Shown: piece by piece, positions 56,951 through 64,000 of the stretch | How positions within the stretch are numbered: position 1 is the stretch's first letter | Layout: the number at the start of each line of letters is the position of its first letter | Source of the DNA: Paracyclopina nana | Lineage: Eukaryota; Arthropoda; Copepoda; Cyclopoida; Cyclopettidae | Assembly: GCA_019096065.1 (NCBI GenBank) | Contig: JAGUCH010000002.1 | Span: 6,088,501 to 6,152,500 of the forward strand | DNA length: 64,000 nucleotides | Direction: 5' to 3' | The notes under the pieces: generated by a model | Told to the model about the DNA's origin: nothing | The model's input: the letters and a program-made list of their open reading frames with translations, nothing else | The model's database searches: none | Translations under genes and position numbers: made by a program

Positions 56951-57610
56951 TTACACTTTTGAGCGTTTTCCATTGGACAGAATCCTCTGCCTCAGTTGAG
57001 TTAAGTATCGAGTCCATCGAGCATTTCGCTCTGCTTGGTCTTGGAACCAGCTCGGATGGCATAGGCCCTCACTCTCCATCTGCTCAATCACCCTGGCTGC
57101 TGTGTCAAACGAGGCCTTTTCAGCTGCAGTCCCAAACTCAAACACGTCCGAGGGGCCCTTGTTGGAGGTACCCAAAAAGGCTTTTTGAGTGAACCCAGAA
57201 CCTTCAATTTCAGCTATTGTCCGATTCCGTCGCACAACATCTGCCTCAGTTTCCGGCTTGTTATCCAGCTCGATTTTAGGGCCCGGCAAAGGAGAAGGAG
57301 AACGCTCAACGGATCCACCGGGTCCCTTACTCCTAGAGTTTGATCTTGAACGACTCGACGAGTCTCTTTGACGTCTCCGTCTGTCTCGTGATCTCGACCT
57401 CGATCTTCTTTTGCTCTTTTTGCCGCTTCTCCTTCGCCTGTCACGGCTGGAGCTTCTATCGCGTCGGTAAGACCTTTCCCAACTAGATTCGCGTGACCGT
57501 TTCCTCGAGCCACTTTTCTTCGATTTTTTGTGCCTGTGCCGTGAAGACGATCTGGATGAACCAGAAGATTCGACCGAAGTCGATCTCGACCGTGGCATTT
57601 CGTCTGACAA
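56951..57610 (-). CDS. Arg/Ser-rich protein, RSRC1-like
   Basis: 219 residues, one exon. The first 105 residues are an SR/RS domain (SRSTSVESSGSSRSSSRHR; RRSRSRSRDRRRR). The rest is a conserved-looking region: RTIAEIEGSGFTQKAF, then EGLCHPSWFQDQAERNARWTR and LTQLRQRIL. The tail has the same order as the RSRC1 (SRrp53) C-terminus (EIEASGF-type block, then a HPxxFxxxxxxxxxWxxxLxxLRQ block). RSRC1 takes part in 3' splice-site choice. The call is from pattern memory, so the family is likely but not certain. Confidence 0.65.
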   Translation of the reverse strand: MSDEMPRSRSTSVESSGSSRSSSRHRHKKSKKSGSRKRSRESSWERSYRRDRSSSRDRRRRSGKKSKRRSRSRSRDRRRRQRDSSSRSRSNSRSKGPGGSVERSPSPLPGPKIELDNKPETEADVVRRNRTIAEIEGSGFTQKAFLGTSNKGPSDVFEFGTAAEKASFDTAARVIEQMESEGLCHPSWFQDQAERNARWTRYLTQLRQRILSNGKRSKV

Positions 57611-57784
57611 GACTACTTCAATCGCTATTCACATTATTAGATCACGTTTGTTGTTGTCTGTGAGAATGACCAAACTCGAGTTAAGAGCGCAACAATTTAG
57701 CGGAAAAAAGTACTCACGCAACCGCTCTGGACTTTTTTTGAAGTTGAACGTTCATCAGCTTTATTCAATACACCCACGTGTATT

Positions 57785-58438
57785 TTAGACCTTAAAAATA
57801 TAATAGTGTCCGCCGAAACTGCGGACGTGACGCAAGCTTCCATCTACGTTGAAGTTCCTCTTCTCTGCGCGCAAGGCTTCCAAGTAGACAGCCAAGGTTT
57901 TCTCCGCATCTCCTATGGCGGAATTGTCTTTGCACCTCCTGTTCCTCTCGGCCACGAAGTACGTGTACATGCGATCGAGGCTGTACTCTTTGAGTTGAAA
58001 GTTGTCCTTCAACGCCTTTCGGACTTCGAGGAATCCGCCAACATTTAACGGGAAGTGAAGGTGCAAACGGTTGATGATGTTTGTGAGTAGCATGATCTCC
58101 GAGTCGCGAAAGGTGACCAGGAAAACTCTCTCCAGATCGCAGCCGGCGATCCAATGAAAGAAATCCTCCAGGGCTCGAACGGCCTTGCTCCAAGGGACTT
58201 GATTGGTACCGTGCATAAACTTGGGACGGCGTGCGTCATAAAAGAACTTGACAAAGAGGTCGGATTTAAGGCAGACATCTCCGCTGATGGGCTGGCTCGG
58301 TAGGATGTACCGATTGAAAGTTCTGTGCCTCAAGTTGCCGAATCCTCTGGCAGAGATTTGCACCAACTCGGCATCGCTGGAGCAATACCTGGAAGGCGTG
58401 AGCGAGAAGAAAATGTAGCCCCTGGTGCTTCCTCCCAT
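57785..58438 (-). CDS. DnaQ/PML-exonuclease-like protein lacking catalytic acidic residues
   Basis: 217 residues, one exon. The start resembles an exonuclease of the DEDDh (DnaQ-like) fold: GYIFFSLTP...AELVQISARG...FNRYILPSQPIS...AVRALEDFFHWIAGC...VFLVTFRDSEIMLLTNII. In active members the first motif is FDxET; here it is FSLTP, and the second Asp (HNxxFD) is replaced (TFRDSE). It is therefore probably a structural or binding version of the fold, like the exonuclease-like domains of PML-type proteins and Maelstrom. The alternative start at 58462 adds MLIAYRIK. It lies 174 bp downstream of and in tandem with the RSRC1-like gene's 5' end. Confidence 0.6.
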   Translation of the reverse strand: MGGSTRGYIFFSLTPSRYCSSDAELVQISARGFGNLRHRTFNRYILPSQPISGDVCLKSDLFVKFFYDARRPKFMHGTNQVPWSKAVRALEDFFHWIAGCDLERVFLVTFRDSEIMLLTNIINRLHLHFPLNVGGFLEVRKALKDNFQLKEYSLDRMYTYFVAERNRRCKDNSAIGDAEKTLAVYLEALRAEKRNFNVDGSLRHVRSFGGHYYIFKV

Positions 58439-58667
58439 CTTGATGCGGTAAGCAATCAGCAATGAATATAGAGAATTAAGGTGTAGTGCTGAGACTACAG
58501 AGAATGCTCAGAATTGCTCAACTTCTTCTATTACAAGATGCATTAATACAGGGTGGGTCGCATAAAATCCGTGCAGAATAAATAGGATTCTCAAAGTAGA
58601 CAGGATCATTGAGTCCATTCTAAGCAGATTTGCTCAAAATAATAGGGCTATAGATATTATGGGCCAT

Positions 58668-59306
58668 TTAGAATGGAGCGCCGAAACCAGGATGAGGCAC
58701 AGGAGCACCATGTATTGGGGGAGCTACGGGATGACCATGACCGTATGAAACTCGAACATAAGTGGGCTCATGATGGTAGGGCTCTGGATGATAAGGTTCG
58801 TGGTGATAGGGCTCCGGATGGTAAGGTTCACGGTGATAGGGCTCTGGATGGTAAGGCTCTGGGTGATAGGGCTCTGGGTGATAGGGCTCTGGGTGATACG
58901 GGTCACGGTGATAGGGCTCACGCATGTAAGGCTCTGGGTGATAAGGGCCGGCATGAATTGGCTCTCGGTGGTACGGCTCTCTGTGATAGGGCTCACGAAG
59001 AAAAGGCTCTCGGTGATGAGGTTCACGATGATAAGGGTCAGCATGATAGGGCTCGCGGAGATAAGGATTCACATGAAAGGGCTCGCGGAGATGATGAGGC
59101 AAGTGGGGCTCTGGGTGAAATGGCTCTAGATGATGCGGTCCTCCCTCAAATCCTGGATGAGGTCCTAGGTGCTCCTCAGCATGGGGAAAACCCATGGCCA
59201 CGCCTGGGGAGCCCTCGCCATGAACTTCTCCGAAAAATCCCAATGAATCGGCCAAAGCACATTGGCAGAACGTTGCCAAAAAGGCAACAACAATACAAAT
59301 CTTCAT
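58668..59306 (-). CDS. Secreted His/Pro/Tyr-rich repeat protein
   Basis: 212 residues. Met 59306 starts a clear signal peptide (MKICIVVAFLATFCQCALA). After about 60 residues the protein is built of about 25 five-residue repeats of the type (P/R)EPYH, with variants REPFH and HEPYH, followed by a Gly/Pro/His tail (PPIHGAPVPHPGFGAPF). No cysteines occur in the mature part. Such repeats are typical of arthropod cuticle, adhesive or silk-associated proteins; His and Tyr could allow metal binding or cross-linking. A plus-strand frame of 211 codons across it is a by-product of the repeat. Confidence 0.8.
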   Translation of the reverse strand: MKICIVVAFLATFCQCALADSLGFFGEVHGEGSPGVAMGFPHAEEHLGPHPGFEGGPHHLEPFHPEPHLPHHLREPFHVNPYLREPYHADPYHREPHHREPFLREPYHREPYHREPIHAGPYHPEPYMREPYHRDPYHPEPYHPEPYHPEPYHPEPYHREPYHPEPYHHEPYHPEPYHHEPTYVRVSYGHGHPVAPPIHGAPVPHPGFGAPF

Positions 59307-59372
59307 GATGAATTGTGTCACTTGGTCCGAGTACGCACGGAGATTAACACGCTGACGCACCAACGCATCACA

Positions 59373-59380
59373 CTTATATA
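59373..59380 (-). promoter_or_regulatory. TATA box of the secreted repeat protein gene
   Basis: TATATAAG on the minus strand, about 67 bp before the chosen start codon, consistent with a short 5' UTR. Confidence 0.6.
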
Positions 59381-62300
59381 CGCAAAACTACGCGTACTAT
59401 ACGTTGCTAACTCATGAACGTGTTGTTGCGGTGCGGTCCGTAATTTTGAAGCTATGATATGAACAGAAGAACATTCTGCTATTTGGAGCTACTTGCTGGG
59501 CGACAACCTAACCTCGAGTAGCTATAGTAGCTTGTGGTGAACTCCAACTTTGCATCAATCAATTAATATACTCTCAGCACACGTTGGATATTCATGAAAT
59601 GTCGGCGTATATTTGTATGATGGTGCCCACAGAAAACAACGCTATGGAAAGCAATAAGGTTAACGGTACACTGCTTTAGATGCAATTCTTCCTGAGCATT
59701 TTAGCTTTTCATGGATTGTAAATTAACAATGTGAGAAAGCTACTTACAGATCTAACAAAGCGCTGTCTCAATTATCCTAAAGTGATGGTAAAATAAATCT
59801 TATAAAATTGAAATGTGAAGATGCTCACTGTGGCTTTAGTCTTAACACTATTCATGGTGATGTTTGCATTTGACATTTAGTCTATCTCCTATATAGGCCA
59901 GCATATTATATTATACTTATTAGAACTACAGAAAAGAAACCGTCAAGGTAGGAAGTGATCTCTGAAATTACCTCTGTCACTCTGCTCGGTGCAATGCCCT
60001 TCAAACAGCATGGCTTCAAGCGCCAATAATAAGTGATTGGTCCAAGTTTAGTTTTTTTTTGAGGACACGATCTAAAAATGCACAAACAATTCAATATGAA
60101 GACCACATGCTCGTGGGCCAAAGTGCATGCTATTAACTGGCAAAGTAATAAAATAATCATATGCCAATTCAGTACAGCAGGATCACCGACTACAAAACTG
60201 ACTGTAACACTAGCCAGCATTGCACTTTATTCACATGCTTTTTCAAAAATCACATCCTTTATGTTAGATCTTTCTTTCGCACCTTTAAAAATTAATGCTG
60301 GCCATAATTTGATGAAGGTAAACTATCTTGATCTTGGCAATCACACGGCAAAGAAGCTACGCTAATGACAGCTATCATTGCAAAACCACGCGCTTAATTT
60401 GTACACTGTCATTAATAACTTTTTACACCAAGAGGATGGCTTGTTTTAGTAAAATGCCTGAAATTCCCTTATCTACACACAATAATGACAAATGATGTGT
60501 CACCTTTTTTATCCCAAAAAATTATTCGAGCCAAGCCGATCTAGGCGAATCAACACATATATTGTTTCCATGGTTAGTTGCCTAAATGCTAACTTTTGCG
60601 CCGCATCATGCACATTTAGTATTCTAGTGACATCTAAAGCATCATAAAGTGTTTGGACAACCGAAATTGGATGGTTTTTGTAGTTCTATGTAAAATGCGG
60701 TTTGTGTGTGAGTACGCAGGCACACAAAGTCAAAAAGGAAGCTATTGGAAGATATCAAAAATTTGGGACGACCAAGATGATCTATAGTTGGTTTACAGTG
60801 CAGTGGATGCTCTAATTATCACAGCATTGCATTGGCCAGCGTTGTTGTTGTTTTTAGCTCCTTCCATGACATTTTTATACTCCTCAAAGCTGATGTCGAC
60901 TCTGAGAGGCATCGCCATGTGGATATTAAGCGAGCCAATGTGGCCTTTTGATTTGTTTTTCAAAATTACGGAACATCACAAGCGATGACATATATATAGA
61001 GGACATAACCACGTTTGTAATTCGTATCAGTTCGTAACAGCGTCCTGAGGTGCAATATCATTTATTTTCCGATTTACAATTCTGTTTTTAAAAGTCTCAG
61101 GAGATTAACTGGGGAACGCCATACTTCATTGATTGCGAGTTCCTTGTTTCTCAAATGTCTCTAGAAAGAGGTTGACCAGGACCCTGATAGAATTGGTTGA
61201 AATTGTGCACAGTGCATATTAGCTCGGTGATCTAAAAATAGCATCAACAAACCAAGTTTTTTGCTAACATTTCCAACTACGCATAATGATGGCAATTAGT
61301 CCAGTTCGGTCTGCTAATTTGTTTCAGGCGTCAACCGTGCAAAGGGATTCTTAAAATAAATAATTACAAAAGCCCACATGACTCTTAAGAGATTGACGCG
61401 AACTCGTGAGGTGATGCCTCATTACAAAAAATAGCCAATAAAATGAATTTCAAAGTAGGAAATGGATTGAGAACTTTTTGACAGCCATTCTAATTAATGA
61501 TTGTCCAGTGAGTAAAGATGCGTTTTAAAGGTTAAAAAATTGTTGCAGCATAACTATAACAGACATACCATCAACCAATGAAGCTCTCATTATGAAATAA
61601 AATGTGGCTAAGATGTGCAACATTTCCTTTGAGGTTTTATCTTGTGCCCATTTATTCTTACTACGGTAAAATCACTGCTGATAAAACGATGAAGAACTCT
61701 TCCTTATTTTCCGAATTTCAACCCAAGCCAAGCGAGCGTGATAATCACCGATGGGCTATTATCGGAAATAGCGGCGAATCCTGGTCCAAAAATCCAATGT
61801 TCTAAAAGGGGTTCAAAATGAATTTCAGTCCTTTCTAATCCTTCGAGCAGGCCATACGATGGAAAGAAATCAGGAAAACTACGACATTTTAGACGTTATC
61901 AGCATCTTCACCACCTTCATAGGAATCTTTTGCGGCCACAGATTGACCAAACTTTATCAGCTGTACAAAAGGATTCAGAGAGTTGACGCTCAAGAGAGGC
62001 ATTACCAAGAATTGCAAGAGAATTGGATAATTTACAGAAGACGCGGGTGAAAAAACTTGATTGACGCTTCTTAGCAAAAAAATACGTACTCACTTTACCT
62101 GTCAATAAAAATATATTGATGTATCAAGTATCAAGAGGATTTTGTTGATATATGACTATTTCTCTGCGTAAGGGCTAATGCATCATGACCTTTTGAATTT
62201 CTCCCTTGACCAACATTAGAATTTGAATTTTAGTTGAACTTGAATTTTAGAAAATGAGAGAATACCAAAAGAGTGCATTTCCGGTGTCCACGTGGGCTAG

Positions 62301-62639
62301 CTAAAAACATCGCCTTACATAAAAGGCTTCTTTTTTCAATAACGCTAGCTTGCACATGCTTAGATTACCAGATAAAGCAAATTCTATTGCGGTCAAATTT
62401 GGCGCTTTTCGGCAATGCACGGACAATTAAATTTCTTGTTGTGAGTCAGCGAGGGCTTCACGACAGGAAAACTACTGCTTATTTGCAACAAAACAAAGTT
62501 GCGAGCAGTCAAAACTTTCACATTTTTCAAGTCCAAGTCTTGAGTGCTCGGCCCGATTTTTGGCCCTAAAATACGGCCTGAATTCTGAATCATTCGCCAG
62601 TCTTCTCTTTTCTCATCCTTGGTCAGTATTTAAGTGACA
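59381..62639. other. Gene-poor 3.3 kb stretch
   Basis: AT-rich sequence between the repeat-protein gene and PAIP1. It contains only short unrelated ORFs; the most gene-like is 61859-62050. No tRNA, transposon ends or tandem repeats were recognised. The last 100-200 bp should contain the PAIP1 promoter and 5' UTR. Confidence 0.4.
61859..62050 (+). CDS. Possible small protein, 63 aa
   Basis: Starts MERNQENYDILDVISIFTTF, with one hydrophobic stretch (VISIFTTFIGIFCG), then a basic, charged tail (LYQLYKRIQRVDAQERHYQ). The amino acid make-up is protein-like, with AATAAA about 55 bp after the stop. No family is recognised, and it could be an exon of a larger gene or chance. Confidence 0.3.
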   Translation: MERNQENYDILDVISIFTTFIGIFCGHRLTKLYQLYKRIQRVDAQERHYQELQENWIIYRRRG

Positions 62640-64000
62640 ATGTCCGCTGGTCGAGGTCGCAACCCCAACATGAGTGAGTAGCTTCTTTCTAATACGCATT
62701 TATCACTTGGTGCAGTTTTTCGCTTGAATAGTTTTCCGCTTTAAATGTGTTCAATTGAAGGACTCCTTATTCTCTGTTTGCTGTCATTCAGGACAACAGC
62801 CTCAAGACTACCAAAACAGTCGTCGTGAGCTTCGCCGACCCATGGGCGGTGGTGACGAGGAACTGGCCCGAGGCATGGGCCGCATGGACCCCTTCGGATA
62901 CGGAGGCCAGTATGGTGGCAACAACAGTGGGAGATATGGTCAATTTGAGCCGCCAAGACCTGCCCCAAATGCTGACGGCTGGTCGTCCGGCGATGATTTC
63001 ATGGCTTGGAACGAGCAGCAGCAATTCAATAACAGAACGCCGGCTCAGAGCCGCCTTCAGTTCAACCAGCAACAATTCCAGCAGCAACAACAACAACAGC
63101 AGCAAAGGCAGTTTCAACAGTGGGGAGGTCAGGCCCCTTCAGGGCAGTCGTGGAACATTGGTGCCTCGGAGTTCGTGCCAAAGTAATTGCTTACAATCTT
63201 CTTTTTCTCCGAACAGTGACTAGAGCTAGGAAATGAAACTAGAGCTTATGAGATAGCTGGTAGCGACATCATGTGGAATCATATGTCACCAGCCATTTTT
63301 GTAACTGCTTATGCTCATTTAAGGTCCAACTTGAGCATCTCTGCAGAAGAGTTCGTTCCCAGGACTATGGCAAGAAACACGAGTCAATGGGCATATCAAC
63401 AGCAGCAGCAGGCTCCGGACTACTCAACTCAACCGTATGGATACCAACCTCACCAGGAGCAACCTCAGCCTCAAGGAGGAGGAAACTATGGTTATAACAG
63501 CCACCCAAGGGAACATCATCATCAGTATATGCCATCGGAGATGAGCTCCGGGCCACCAATGTCGATGGGAGCAGAATCTGGCGCGGCCGCCTCTCTGTAT
63601 GATCCTGTCGAGGCCTTGTCGGACGCCATTGCCACCATTGTTTTCATGCCGTCAAAGTTTGACCGGACAACCTTCCACCTCGCGGAGAAGTTCAACGCTT
63701 CAATCCATGACTCGAGATCGCTATCGGACCTCGTCGAGGCTCTGGTTGAACAATGCTTGCAAGAGGAGCAATTCCATTGCTTGGCTGGGCGCATGTGTTC
63801 GTACATGGCTCAAAATGTCAAGGTGGAGCACGATGGATGCTCCTTTAAAAGCCTCCTGATTCAAAAGTAAGTTACATTGGTGACTTTGCATTTTATGACA
63901 ATTGCTATCCTTCGTTTGCTTAGGTGTGAGTCATTAGCAAGTCAAATGGAAGATTTGGCCAAAAGCGACGAAAAGAGAATGATTGCTTTCACCACCATAC
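62640..64000 (+). CDS. PAIP1: Polyadenylate-binding protein-interacting protein 1 (5' part, truncated by window end)
   Basis: Exons 62640-62673, 62792-63182, 63324-63866 and 63924 onwards; phases agree and the coding sequence runs off the window. The N-terminus is Gly/Arg-rich (MSAGRGRNPN), then Gln-rich. Two PAM2-like motifs, which bind the MLLE domain of poly(A)-binding protein, occur in neighbouring exons: WNIGASEFVPK and NLSISAEEFVPR. The start of the MIF4G domain follows (PVEALSDAIATIVFMPSKF; EKFNASIHDSRSL; CLAGRMCSYMAQN). PAIP1 links PABP to eIF4A/eIF3 and stimulates translation. Confidence 0.85.

Noticed and set aside
58673..59308. 211-codon plus-strand frame rich in Asp/Gly/Arg
   Set aside because: Produced by the 15-bp repeat of the secreted protein on the other strand.

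Overview
The window comes from an arthropod nuclear genome. Evidence: spliced genes with mostly short introns (about 50-80 bp, GT-AG), a muscle-type actin, a replacement histone H3.3, a lola/tramtrack-type BTB domain that starts FCLKWNDFT (a form typical of pancrustaceans), an oxytocin/vasopressin-neurophysin precursor, and a Pao/BEL retrotransposon. I cannot name the species.

Layout. 0-4.3 kb: the 3' exon of a FAM162-like membrane protein (+) converges on a glycerol kinase 5 gene (-), whose last intron holds three transposons nested inside one another. 4.8-5.3 kb: an unrecognised ORF (-). 6.7-8.6 kb: a gene joining a BTB domain to a homeodomain (-), head to head with MED25 (+, 9.2-11.8 kb). 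12.1-13.3 kb: muscle-type actin (-) with a TATA box and a CArG box. 14.2-21.9 kb: a large minus-strand gene whose protein starts with a retrotransposon gag-derived domain, continues with about a dozen degenerate 75-100-residue modules and C2H2 fingers, and ends in one of six phase-compatible alternative terminal exons, each with two more fingers. 22.6-24.2 kb: NMNAT (-), divergent from H3.3 (+).

25.4-43.8 kb: PRMT5 (-). Its fourth intron in genomic order (third in transcript order) is 16.3 kb. It contains a complete 11,957-bp Pao/BEL retrotransposon (27226-39182) with identical 299-bp LTRs, GAAAC target duplications, a 2,498-codon gag-pol and an extra 1,175-codon ORF of unknown role, plus several layers of non-autonomous DNA transposons.

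44.5-64 kb: COP1 (+); a vasopressin-like precursor with an unusual non-amidated peptide (+); EDEM (-); a 910-bp inverted-repeat transposon with 9-bp target duplications; APC7 (-); RpS13 (+); VPS33B (+); an RSRC1-like SR protein (-); a DnaQ-fold protein lacking the catalytic acidic residues (-); a secreted His/Pro/Tyr repeat protein (-); a 3.3 kb gene-poor stretch; and the 5' part of PAIP1 (+), cut by the window end.

Most genes are unrelated housekeeping genes and do not form a pathway. The most unusual objects are the gag/zinc-finger gene with its terminal-exon cassette, the BTB-homeodomain gene, the retrotransposon's extra ORF and the aberrant vasopressin-like peptide. Exon coordinates were worked out by hand from splice signals and reading phase; no RNA evidence or database search was available.
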